Assembly (NCBI GenBank): GCA_017849615.1
Contig: JAFIGS010000011.1
Span: 310,001 to 374,000, forward strand
Length of the DNA: 64,000 nt
Reading direction: 5' to 3'
Source of the DNA: Pseudolabrys sp.
GTDB taxonomy: Bacteria > Pseudomonadota > Alphaproteobacteria > Rhizobiales > Xanthobacteraceae
Part shown: positions 57,054 to 64,000 of the stretch, in pieces
How the letters are laid out: each line of letters starts with the position of its first letter
Numbering within the stretch: position 1 is the stretch's first letter
The notes under the pieces: generated by a model
Database searches by the model: none
What the model was told of the DNA's origin: nothing
The model's input: only the letters and a program-made list of their open reading frames with translations
Program-made: the position numbers and the translations under genes

Positions 57054-57941
57054 ATGCTCTGGGCCGTCTTCACCATCATCGCCGCGGCGGCGCAAACCGC
57101 GCGCAACGCCATGCAGCGCGAATTGACCGCGACTTTGGGCACCGTCGGGGCGACGCATGTGCGGTTCCTGTTCGGCTTTCCCTTCGCGCTGTTGTTTCTG
57201 GCCGGCGTCTGCGCCGTTACCGGGAGCATTCCGCCGCCGCCGCCGCTGGTGTTCTGGCCATGGCTCCTGCTCGGCTTTCTGGCGCAGATCATCGCGACGG
57301 CGATGATGCTGTCGGCGATGAACGATCGCTCTTTCGTCGTCACCACGGCCTATATCAAGACCGAGCCGGTGCAGACGGCGCTGTTCGGTCTCATCCTGCT
57401 CGGCGACAAGCTCACGCCGATGCTGGCGGCGGCCATCCTCATCGCCACCGCGGGCGTCGTCGTCATGGCGGTGAAGCCGGGCGTTGCGCAGGTCAACGGC
57501 TTGAAGCCGACGCTCAAAGGCGTCATCTCGGGCGGCATGTTCGGGCTGTCGGCGATCGGCTATCGCGGCGCCATCCTGTCGCTCGGCATTCCCGATCAGT
57601 TCGTGCTGGCCGCGACCTTTACCCTGGCAGTCGGACTTGTGTGCCAGGCAGCGCTGTTGTCGGTGTACCTGCTCGCGTTCGATGCCAGGACGATGCGGGC
57701 GATCCTGCGAGCATGGAAGCCGTCGATGCTCGCCGGTTTCATGGGCGCGCTGGCGTCGCAGTTCTGGTTTCTGGGCTTTGCCATCGCCTCCGCCGCCATC
57801 GTGCGCACGCTGGCGCTGATCGAGGTGCTGTTCGCGCAGGGCGTTTCCAGGTTCGCCTTCAAGCAGCCGACGTCACGGCGCGAGATGGTCGGGATCGCGC
57901 TGATCGTCGTCGGCGTCGTTCTGCTGATCTGGGCGCATTGA
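57054..57941 (+). CDS. EamA/DMT-family transporter
   Basis: A 295-residue protein with about ten hydrophobic helices in two repeats, starting LWAVFTIIAAAAQTARNAMQ and ending VGIALIVVGVVLLIWAH. The motif KTEPVQTALFGLILLGDKL is typical of the family. Third EamA gene in the window; the substrate is unknown. Confidence 0.86.
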   Translation: MLWAVFTIIAAAAQTARNAMQRELTATLGTVGATHVRFLFGFPFALLFLAGVCAVTGSIPPPPPLVFWPWLLLGFLAQIIATAMMLSAMNDRSFVVTTAYIKTEPVQTALFGLILLGDKLTPMLAAAILIATAGVVVMAVKPGVAQVNGLKPTLKGVISGGMFGLSAIGYRGAILSLGIPDQFVLAATFTLAVGLVCQAALLSVYLLAFDARTMRAILRAWKPSMLAGFMGALASQFWFLGFAIASAAIVRTLALIEVLFAQGVSRFAFKQPTSRREMVGIALIVVGVVLLIWAH

Positions 57942-57942
57942 G

Positions 57943-57986
57943 GGCACCGTCGTCCCGGAAGCCATTGCTGCGCAATGCCCCGGAGT
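57943..57986. repeat. Short REP-like hairpin, partial relative of the GTCATTCCGG family
   Basis: GTCGTCCCGG-like left arm and a CCCCGGAGTAAC right arm flank GCATTGCTGCGCAATGC-like symmetry. Imperfect and shorter than the 105-bp copies. Confidence 0.45.
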
Positions 57987-57996
57987 AACGATGTCT

Positions 57997-58467
57997 CTAA
58001 TTCCGTTCGTCCGGCAGCACCGGCACGGGAAGCACGTCGATGCCCTCTTCGGCGAGCTCCTTGGCGTCGTCGAGCGAGGCGACGCCGTAGATCGAGCGAT
58101 GCTCACTCTCGCCGTAATGCATCTTGCGCGCTTCTTCGGGAAACTTCTCGCCGACATTGTCGGCGTTCTTGACGATGTGCTCGCGCAGCTCCTTGAGCTT
58201 GCTGCGCAGCTCCATCTCCATCGGCGACATCACGGCGACATTTGACTTTTCCTGCACCGCGCCCGGCGCGACGGGTGCTTCCTGAGTCCTGGCGCGCTTG
58301 CGCGTGCCCGCAAGGCGCGGCGCCATGATCGCCTTCTCGACCTTGGCCGAGTTGCAAACCGGGCAGGTGACGAGGCCGCGTTTGGCCTGCTTGTCGTAAG
58401 CGACCGAATCGGCGAACCAGCTTTCGAAGATGTGGCCTCTGTCGCAGGCCAGCGCGTACTTGATCAT
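57997..58467 (-). CDS. DUF1178 protein
   Basis: 156 residues. IKYALACDRGHIFESWFADS at the N-terminus and TCPVCNSAKVEKAIMAPRL with a CxxC pair are typical of DUF1178, suggesting a zinc-ribbon. The C-terminal part has GEKFPEEARKMHYGE and GIDVLPVPVLP. Its start overlaps the stop of the upstream nitrilase gene by 4 bp. Function is unknown. Confidence 0.92.
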   Translation of the reverse strand: MIKYALACDRGHIFESWFADSVAYDKQAKRGLVTCPVCNSAKVEKAIMAPRLAGTRKRARTQEAPVAPGAVQEKSNVAVMSPMEMELRSKLKELREHIVKNADNVGEKFPEEARKMHYGESEHRSIYGVASLDDAKELAEEGIDVLPVPVLPDERN

Positions 58468-59339
58468 TCCGTATCCCGGACGAGGTGGAGATGCGCCGGC
58501 TCCGCCATCGGCTCCGGCACCTCGAAGCGGCGCCCGTGATCGAGCGACGGCACGCGCGAACGCGCTTCCGCCACCAGTGCCGGGTCGATCTCGGCCATGA
58601 TGACGCCGGGCTCAAGGCCGCCTTCGGCGATGATGCGGCCCCACGGATCGACGATCAGAGAATGGCCGAAGGTCTCGCGGCCGTTCTCGTGCTTGCCGCC
58701 TTGCGCGGCGGCGAGGACGAAGCAGCCGGTCTCGATGGCGCGCGCGCGCATCAATACGTGCCAGTGCGCTTCGCCGGTTTGCTTTGTGAATGCCGAGGGA
58801 ATGGCGAGCATCGTCGAGCCTGCTTCCGCCAGCGCGCGATACAGCGCCGGGAAACGCAGGTCGTAGCAGATGGTCAGGCCGAGCCGGCCCCACGGCATGT
58901 CGGCGGTGATGGCGATCTCGCCGGGACGATAGGTGCGCGACTCGCGGTAGCTCTCGCCATTGCCGAGATCGACGTCGAACATATGGATCTTGTCGTAGCG
59001 CGCGACGACCTCGCCCTGGGGATCGATCAGGAAACCGCGGTTGGCGGCCCGGTCCGGCAGAAGCTTGATCGCCAGCGAGCCGACATGGACGAAGATGCCA
59101 TGCTTTTTCGCCAGTTCGCGGAAAGCGGCGAGCGACGGATCGCTCTCTTCCTCGCGGATATTCGTGAACAGCCGCTCGCGATTGACGTCCATCACGTTCG
59201 TCATCTCGGGCGTCTGCACATAATCGGCGCCGCCGGCCTTGGCCTCGGCGATCAGCCGCGAAGCCGCGTCGATATTGGCCGCGGGAGTCACGCCCGTGCG
59301 CATCTGGATGAGGCCGGCTTTGAATGTGTTGCTGGTCAT
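58464..59339 (-). CDS. Carbon-nitrogen hydrolase (nitrilase superfamily)
   Basis: 291 residues from the ATG at 59339. The catalytic triad is visible: Glu in QTPEMTNVM, Lys in YDKIHMFDVD, Cys in LTICYDLRFPALYR. The pattern matches the Nit1/Nit2 omega-amidase branch (deaminated glutathione amidase). It overlaps the DUF1178 gene by 4 bp, a gene pair common in alphaproteobacteria. It is next to grxC, which fits glutathione repair. Confidence 0.92.
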   Translation of the reverse strand: MTSNTFKAGLIQMRTGVTPAANIDAASRLIAEAKAGGADYVQTPEMTNVMDVNRERLFTNIREEESDPSLAAFRELAKKHGIFVHVGSLAIKLLPDRAANRGFLIDPQGEVVARYDKIHMFDVDLGNGESYRESRTYRPGEIAITADMPWGRLGLTICYDLRFPALYRALAEAGSTMLAIPSAFTKQTGEAHWHVLMRARAIETGCFVLAAAQGGKHENGRETFGHSLIVDPWGRIIAEGGLEPGVIMAEIDPALVAEARSRVPSLDHGRRFEVPEPMAEPAHLHLVRDTE

Positions 59340-59351
59340 GGCAGGTCTCGT

Positions 59352-59480
59352 GTCCCGGATGCGGTGCGGCACGCAGCGAAGCGAAGTGACGCTCCGCTGA
59401 TCCGGGACCCATCGAACTGTCGCGTTCGCGAAGGTCCCGGTTCAGCAGCGCACCACTTCGTGCTGCGCTGCGCCCGGGAC
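59352..59480. repeat. REP-like palindromic repeat pair
   Basis: GTCCCGGAT/ATCCGGGAC (59352-59360, 59400-59408) and GTCCCGG/CCGGGAC (59434-59440, 59474-59480) lie between the nitrilase and glutaredoxin genes. Confidence 0.7.
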
Positions 59481-59496
59481 AGGGACGGGGCTTGGC

Positions 59497-59766
59497 TCAT
59501 GCCGCGCTTCCGTCGCCGGCGAGCAGGGCGTCGAGCTTGCCGGCATATTCCAGCGCGTGCAGGTCGTCGCTGCCGCCGACATGGGTCTTGCCGATGAAAA
59601 TCTGGGGCACGGTCATTCGTCCGTTGGCGCGCTGGATCATGGCCTCGCGCACATCGCGCGGTGAGGCGTCGATCTCGTTATAGGTGACGCCCTTGCGCTT
59701 CAACAGCGCCTTGGCGGCATGGCAGTAGGGGCACCAGCCGGTGGTGTAGATGTCGACAGCTTGCAT
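59497..59766 (-). CDS. grxC: Glutaredoxin 3
   Basis: 89 residues with the dithiol active site GWCPYCHAAK, TVPQIFIGKTHVGGSDDL and normal GrxC length. It reduces protein and GSH mixed disulfides. It lies downstream of comF on the same strand, 23 bp apart. Confidence 0.96.
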   Translation of the reverse strand: MQAVDIYTTGWCPYCHAAKALLKRKGVTYNEIDASPRDVREAMIQRANGRMTVPQIFIGKTHVGGSDDLHALEYAGKLDALLAGDGSAA

Positions 59767-59789
59767 GAGGTCGTTTCCGTTTCCGCTCT

Positions 59790-60596
59790 TTATATGGGGC
59801 CCCGCCCGGCGGCGACAACCCGTGCGAAAACAAGCACATCCACCTGCCTCGCGCCGGCCTTCAGCAGCGTCCGGGCGCAGGTGTCGACGGTCGCCCCGGA
59901 GGTAAGGACGTCGTCGATCAGGATAACGCGCCGGCCGGCAATCGTTGCTTTCCGGTCGGGCGGCACGCGGAAGGCCCCCTGGACGTTGTCTGCGCGCTGG
60001 ACTTTCGTCAGGCCGACCTGCTGCGGCGTCGACCGTACCCGGCGCAGGGTGTCGAACAGGACCGGCACGCCTGACGTTGCCGAAATGGCCTTGGACAGGG
60101 CGGCCGCCTGATTGAAGCGCCGCGACCACAGCCGGCGCCAGTGCAGCGGCACCGGGACGAGGGCGTCGGCCTCGGGCAGAAGCTCGCGTCCCGCCCGCGC
60201 CATCCAGCGGCCCATCATGGGCGCGAGGTCCATGCGGTCGCCGAACTTGAAGGCCAGCACCAGCGCCCGGGCGACCTCGTCATAGCGCACGGCGGCACGG
60301 GCGCGGTCATAGGCCGGCGGATTGGCCATCGCCTCCATGGACAGGAGGCCGGGGCCCGGATCGTAGACGAACGGGATGCCGAGCCGGGCGCAATAAGGCT
60401 TCTCGATCGGCGACAGTTTCGACCAGCACTGGGCACATAGTCCGGCGCCGTCGCCCAACGGCTCGCGGCAGGACGGGCAAAGTTGCGGCAGCGCCGAGTC
60501 GAGCGTGAAGCGGAACAGACCGCGGAATGCGCCGCCGAGGCGGGCGGCGATGCCCGGCGGCCGCTGTTCCTCGCTTGCCTCGACAAGCTCGTTCAT
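59790..60596 (-). CDS. ComF-family phosphoribosyltransferase-like protein
   Basis: 268 residues. An N-terminal zinc-ribbon has CPSC and CAQC, and the C-terminal phosphoribosyltransferase-fold domain ends with RRVILIDDVLTSGATVDTCA (PRPP-binding loop). Members are linked to DNA uptake or double-strand DNA processing, but the enzyme activity is unknown. It is divergent from a methyltransferase gene. Confidence 0.92.
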   Translation of the reverse strand: MNELVEASEEQRPPGIAARLGGAFRGLFRFTLDSALPQLCPSCREPLGDGAGLCAQCWSKLSPIEKPYCARLGIPFVYDPGPGLLSMEAMANPPAYDRARAAVRYDEVARALVLAFKFGDRMDLAPMMGRWMARAGRELLPEADALVPVPLHWRRLWSRRFNQAAALSKAISATSGVPVLFDTLRRVRSTPQQVGLTKVQRADNVQGAFRVPPDRKATIAGRRVILIDDVLTSGATVDTCARTLLKAGARQVDVLVFARVVAAGRGPI

Positions 60597-60612
60597 GCTG
60601 CAACGCTAGCAG

Positions 60613-61503
60613 ATGACCGCCAACCCGACCATCTTCGACCGCACCCTCCTGCGCGCCCGGCAGCACCGCGCCGCCGGGCTCGGGCCGGCGACATTTCTGC
60701 TCGACCGTGTCGCCGAGGAAATGACCGACCGGCTGGCGGCGGTGCTGCGCACGTTCGAGAGTGCCGTCGACCTCGATACGCCGGGCGATACGTTGCGCGC
60801 GGCGCTCCTCGCGAGCGGCAAGGTCCCGTCGCTGGAGCGCGCCTCGATCGTCAGCGAAAGCGGGCTCGAGGTCATGGCCGGCGGACGGGGGCAACCCTTC
60901 GCCGATGGCTCGCTCGATCTCGTGGTCTCCGGGCTTGCGCTGCAGTTCGTCAACGATCTGCCGGGCGCCCTCATCCAGGTCTGCCGCGCGCTCAAGCCGG
61001 ACGGTTTGTTGCTCGCCGCCATGATCGGCGGCGACAGCCTCAATGAGTTGCGCGAGGCATTCGCGCAGGCCGAAAGCGAAGTCGAAGGCGGATTGTCGCC
61101 GCGCGTCCTGCCGTTCGCCGATATTCGTGAGCTGGGCGCGCTGATGCAACGCGCCGGCTTTGCGCTGCCGGTGATCGACGCCGATCGCGTGACCGTGCGC
61201 TATCAGTCGCCGATCGCGCTGATGCGCGACCTGCGCGCCATGGGCGCGACCAATATTATGGTCGAACGGCGCCGCGCGCCGCTCAAGCGCGCGACCTTGC
61301 GGCGGATGATGGAGGTTTACGCCGAGCGCTTCGCCGACAGCGATGGCCGCGTGCGCGCGACCTTCGAGATCGTCTGGCTGTCAGGCTGGACGCCGCATGA
61401 GAGCCAGCAGAAGCCGCTCAAGCCGGGCTCGGCGACGCGGCGTCTGGCGGATGCGCTGGGGACGAAGGAGTTGCCGGCCGGTGAAAAGCCGGACGGATCG
61501 TGA
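60613..61503 (+). CDS. NDUFAF5/BioC-like methyltransferase
   Basis: 296 residues. TIFDRTLLRARQHRAAGLG at the start and LDLVVSGLALQFVNDLPGAL, CRALKPDGLLLAAMIGGDSL, SPRVLPFADIRELGALMQRAG resemble the alphaproteobacterial homologue of mitochondrial NDUFAF5, which hydroxylates an Arg of complex I; the canonical GxGxG loop is weak. Activity is inferred from the family. Confidence 0.85.
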   Translation: MTANPTIFDRTLLRARQHRAAGLGPATFLLDRVAEEMTDRLAAVLRTFESAVDLDTPGDTLRAALLASGKVPSLERASIVSESGLEVMAGGRGQPFADGSLDLVVSGLALQFVNDLPGALIQVCRALKPDGLLLAAMIGGDSLNELREAFAQAESEVEGGLSPRVLPFADIRELGALMQRAGFALPVIDADRVTVRYQSPIALMRDLRAMGATNIMVERRRAPLKRATLRRMMEVYAERFADSDGRVRATFEIVWLSGWTPHESQQKPLKPGSATRRLADALGTKELPAGEKPDGS

Positions 61504-61523
61504 CGGTCGGCCGGGCGTTGCGA

Positions 61524-61703
61524 TTACTTCAGCGCGGTTGCGACCGACTGCCAGGTATCGTTGACCTTGGTGCCGAGGCCGTTCACGGCGGCGACGATCG
61601 CGCCGGCAACGCCGGTGGCGATCAGGGCATATTCGATCGCGGTGGCGCCGTTCTCGTTGCGGATGAAAGCGAGCAGCGTTCTGTGCTCTTGTGCTTTACG
61701 CAT
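61524..61703 (-). CDS. Flp/Fap-type IVb pilin
   Basis: 59 residues, too short for many gene finders. The prepilin sequence is MRKAQEHRTLLAFIRNENGA then TAIEYALIATGVAGAIVAAV. The Gly and the Glu/Tyr five residues on (NENGATAIEYALIA) form the Flp prepilin-peptidase motif, followed by the hydrophobic helix. AAGGA lies 7 bp upstream of the ATG. No tad/cpa assembly genes are nearby, so it must use a machinery encoded elsewhere or be dispensable. Confidence 0.92.
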   Translation of the reverse strand: MRKAQEHRTLLAFIRNENGATAIEYALIATGVAGAIVAAVNGLGTKVNDTWQSVATALK

Positions 61704-61740
61704 TGCACCGTCCTTTGGCCTGTTCTTGGCCCTTGGCGAT

Positions 61741-62145
61741 TTACAGCAACGCCATCAGATGTGCGATCAGCGGCACATCGGCCGGCGGCATCTCATAGTC
61801 GCGCAGTTTGTTCGGCCGCACCCAGGTGAGGTTCTGTCGCTCGAGTGCGGTGACCGTCCCCTCCCAGCGCCGGCAGACATAGAGCGGCATCAGCAGGTGA
61901 AAGTCCGGATAGGCGTGGCTCGCGAAAGTCAGCGGCGCGAGGCAGTCTTCCTTGACCGATATTCCCAGTTCTTCCTTGAGTTCGCGGATCAGCGTTATTT
62001 CAGGCCGCTCGCCGCTTTCGACCTTGCCGCCGGGAAATTCCCACAGGCCCGCCATCGGCTTGCCTGGCGGGCGCTGTGCGATGAGCACGCGACCGTCGGC
62101 GTCGATGAGGGCGCAGGCGGCAACAAGGACGATTTTGACGCTCAT
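61741..62145 (-). CDS. mutT: Nudix hydrolase, MutT-like
   Basis: 134 residues. The Nudix box GGKVESGERPEITLIRELKE followed by ELGI is intact, with GLWEFPGG before it. It likely hydrolyses 8-oxo-dGTP. It is downstream of argJ, an order common in Hyphomicrobiales. Confidence 0.92.
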   Translation of the reverse strand: MSVKIVLVAACALIDADGRVLIAQRPPGKPMAGLWEFPGGKVESGERPEITLIRELKEELGISVKEDCLAPLTFASHAYPDFHLLMPLYVCRRWEGTVTALERQNLTWVRPNKLRDYEMPPADVPLIAHLMALL

Positions 62146-62238
62146 GGCCGGTCACCTGACGCTATGGGCGCAGAGTTAAAAGTTCCACTCATCGGGAGCG
62201 CCGGCGACGATCGCTTCCCCGGCATGATTAGGGAATCG

Positions 62239-63474
62239 TTAAGACCGGTAGTCGCCGTTGATGGCGACGTATTCCTTGGTCAGGTCGCAGGTGAGGACAC
62301 GGTCGCGGCCCTTGCCCATGCCGAGCGCGACCTTGAGGAAGATCTCCGGCTTCTTCATCTCGGCGGAGACCTTGGTCTCGTCATAGGACGGATCACGCGC
62401 GCCCTTGTGCGCAACGCGCACGCCGGCAAACCAGATCGACAGCTTGTCGCGGTCCGCCGGCTCGCCGGCCTTGCCGACAGCCATGACGACACGGCCCCAG
62501 TTGGCGTCCTCGCCGGCGATGGCGGTCTTCACGAGCGGCGAGTTGGCGATCGACATGGCGATCCTGCGCGCCGATTTGTCGGACACCGCGCCCTCGACGA
62601 CGATTTCCACGAGCTTGCGCGCGCCTTCGCCGTCGCGCGCCACCTGTTCTGCGAGATCGGCGAGCACGTCGTGCAGCGCCTTCTTGTAGGCCTTAAGCTT
62701 CGGATCGGCGGCGCGGGAAATCTTCGGGCAGTCTTTCGCCTGACCAGTCGCGAACATCATCAGAGTGTCCGACGTGGATGTGTCGCCGTCGATGGTGACG
62801 GCGTTGAAGGTCGAGCCGACGCCCTCCTTGAGCAGGCCCTGCAGCGCCGGCGCGGCGATCGCTGCATCGGTGAAGACAAAAGAGAGCATGGTGGCCATAT
62901 CCGGCGCGATCATGCCGGCGCCCTTGGCGATGCCGCAGATGGTCACCTTGGACTTGCCGATCCTCGCGGTGGCGGTGGCCACTTTCGGAAAGGTGTCGGT
63001 GGTCATGATGGCCTTGGCGGCCTCATGATAGAAATCGCCGGCGACGCTGTTGGCGAGGTTCTGCATCACCGGCGCGAACTTGTTGGCGTCGAGCGGTTCG
63101 CCGATCACGCCCGTCGAGGCGAGAAAGATTTCGTTCGGCTTGCAGCCGATGGTCTTCGAAGCGATGTCGGCGGTGAGCCTGGTCGCGGCGCGCCCGGTCT
63201 TGCCGGTGAAGGCATTGGCGTTGCCGGAGTTCACCACCAGCGCGCGCGCTTTCCCGGACTTGAGATTGGCGCGGCACCACTCGACCGGCGCCGAGGGGCA
63301 CTTCGACGTCGTGAACACGCCGGCGACCGTGGTGCCCGGATCGAACAGCGCCAGCAGCACGTCGGTGCGGTTCTTGTAGCGGATGCCGGCTTCGGCGGTC
63401 GCCATGCGCACGCCGGCGATCGCCGGCATGTCGGGGACGGTGGTCGGGGCGAGGGGGGAAACGGCGGTCGACAT
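62239..63474 (-). CDS. argJ: Bifunctional glutamate N-acetyltransferase/amino-acid acetyltransferase
   Basis: 411 residues from the ATG at 63474; an in-frame start further upstream crosses a hairpin. [19 protein letters not shown] contains the autocleavage Thr (after DMA), and [17 protein letters not shown] is diagnostic of ArgJ. The enzyme cycles acetyl groups between ornithine and glutamate in arginine synthesis. It ends 93 bp before mutT. Confidence 0.95.
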   Translation of the reverse strand: MSTAVSPLAPTTVPDMPAIAGVRMATAEAGIRYKNRTDVLLALFDPGTTVAGVFTTSKCPSAPVEWCRANLKSGKARALVVNSGNANAFTGKTGRAATRLTADIASKTIGCKPNEIFLASTGVIGEPLDANKFAPVMQNLANSVAGDFYHEAAKAIMTTDTFPKVATATARIGKSKVTICGIAKGAGMIAPDMATMLSFVFTDAAIAAPALQGLLKEGVGSTFNAVTIDGDTSTSDTLMMFATGQAKDCPKISRAADPKLKAYKKALHDVLADLAEQVARDGEGARKLVEIVVEGAVSDKSARRIAMSIANSPLVKTAIAGEDANWGRVVMAVGKAGEPADRDKLSIWFAGVRVAHKGARDPSYDETKVSAEMKKPEIFLKVALGMGKGRDRVLTCDLTKEYVAINGDYRS

Positions 63475-63490
63475 TGCGCTCTCCAGCGTC

Positions 63491-63513
63491 ATGCCCGGGC
63501 TTGTCCCGGGCAT
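63491..63513. repeat. Hairpin in the argJ leader
   Basis: ATGCCCGGG-CTTGT-CCCGGGCAT, 9-bp stem, 17 bp upstream of the argJ start. It may be a REP-type remnant or affect argJ translation. Confidence 0.55.
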
Positions 63514-63550
63514 CCACGTCTTTCGATTATCCGAATTAAACGAATTGGCC

Positions 63551-63581
63551 AAAAACAAAATGCCCGGCTTTCGCCGGGCAT
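63551..63581 (-). terminator. Rho-independent terminator after the PpiC gene
   Basis: On the minus strand, ATGCCCGGC-GAAA-GCCGGGCAT is followed by TTTTGTTTTT. It separates the isomerase gene from argJ. Confidence 0.88.
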
Positions 63582-63608
63582 CGTGTCTTGTCAGTCATGT
63601 GACAGCCG

Positions 63609-64000
63609 TTACTGCTTTGGCGCCGCCGGGGCATCGGCCTTCGGCTCTTCGACCGTGTAGTTCTTCTCGATCTTGGCATCGGCGCGCAGCTTGGTGACGA
63701 ATTCGGCCTGCGCCTTGCGGGCGACGAACTGCTCGACCTGCGGCTTGACGTCCTCGAAGCTCGGCTTCGGCTTTACGCGCTTGTCCTCGGTCTTGATGAC
63801 GTGCCAGCCGAACTGGGTCTTCACAGGCGCGGAAATCTTGCCCTTCTCGAGCGAGAAGGCGACGTTGGCGAATTCCGGCACCATCTGGTCCTTGGTGAAA
63901 TAGCCGAGATCGCCGCCATTGGCCTTGCCCGACGGGTCCTCGGTGACTTCGCCCGCGACCTTGGCGAAATCCTCGCCCTTGTTGAGGCGGGCGATCACGG
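63609..64000 (-). CDS. PpiC-type peptidyl-prolyl cis-trans isomerase (partial)
   Basis: Only the C-terminal 130 residues are present; the gene runs off the right edge. The parvulin domain is clear: EDFAKVAGEVTEDPSGKANG, GDLGYFTKDQMVPEFANVAF, and APVKTQFGWHVIKTEDKR. The tail is Lys/Ala/Pro-rich. Homologues are periplasmic foldases that assist outer-membrane protein assembly. argJ lies downstream on the same strand, beyond a terminator. Confidence 0.92.
   Translation of the reverse strand, partial: VIARLNKGEDFAKVAGEVTEDPSGKANGGDLGYFTKDQMVPEFANVAFSLEKGKISAPVKTQFGWHVIKTEDKRVKPKPSFEDVKPQVEQFVARKAQAEFVTKLRADAKIEKNYTVEEPKADAPAAPKQ

Noticed and set aside
61561-63660. Plus-strand frame of about 700 codons opposite mutT and argJ
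   Set aside because: Both minus-strand genes have diagnostic motifs; the opposite frame has none and begins within the Flp pilin gene.

Overview
The window looks like chromosome of a high-GC alphaproteobacterium of the Hyphomicrobiales (Rhizobiales), most likely near Xanthobacteraceae/Nitrobacteraceae. The grounds are the conserved block ubiG / lysC-ptsP-prfA-prmC-DUF4167 (48.5-56.7 kb), phaR divergent from phaAB, the argJ-mutT pair beside a PpiC-type isomerase gene, and many short palindromic intergenic repeats. No rRNA, tRNA, CRISPR array, transposase or prophage was seen. Identifications come from reading motifs by eye; no database search was run.

Region 1 (1-12.1 kb) is for plant phenylpropanoid breakdown. 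A minus-strand operon running from 8709 to the left edge encodes a periplasmic solute-binding protein, an enoyl-CoA hydratase, two tandem feruloyl-CoA synthases, a thiolase, a short-chain dehydrogenase, a methyltransferase and a 4HBT-type thioesterase. Together these could form a beta-oxidative route from ferulate or coumarate to vanillate or 4-hydroxybenzoate. A perfect 12-1-12 palindrome lies upstream. Divergent from a DUF3237 gene are pcaF, pcaH and pcaG, closed by a strong terminator.

Region 2 (12.1-23.4 kb) would handle the methoxyl group. It has an unrecognised methyltransferase-like protein, a MetF-like reductase, a LigM-type tetrahydrofolate-dependent O-demethylase with a divergent GntR regulator, and a MetE-core-like methyltransferase. 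An AT-richer gene at 14871-16205 sits between the MetF-like and LigM genes. It appears to encode a DNA-binding / EVE-like / GIY-YIG (T5orf172-type) nuclease and is the best candidate for an undescribed, defence-like single-gene system. A MaoC hydratase, an acyl-CoA dehydrogenase and a CoA-transferase follow.

Region 3 (23.4-44 kb) has a MarR-EmrA-EmrB efflux operon, a bdhA-patatin operon, a Fur/Zur regulator with a histidine-rich tail, ispG, an orphan lysozyme-like protein preceded by an FNR/FixK-like box, a multi-hairpin element (33659-33834), ispA, mtgA, rpmF, ggt, a GGDEF-EAL protein and the PHB genes phaR, phaA and phaB.

Region 4 (44-64 kb) is mostly housekeeping: a tartrate dehydrogenase-like enzyme, EamA transporters, glyoxalase II, prmC, prfA, ptsP, lysC, ubiG, a nitrilase, glutaredoxin, ComF, a short Flp pilin gene, mutT, argJ and a partial PpiC isomerase. 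Three palindromic repeats of about 105 bp lie between 46.1 and 50.8 kb.
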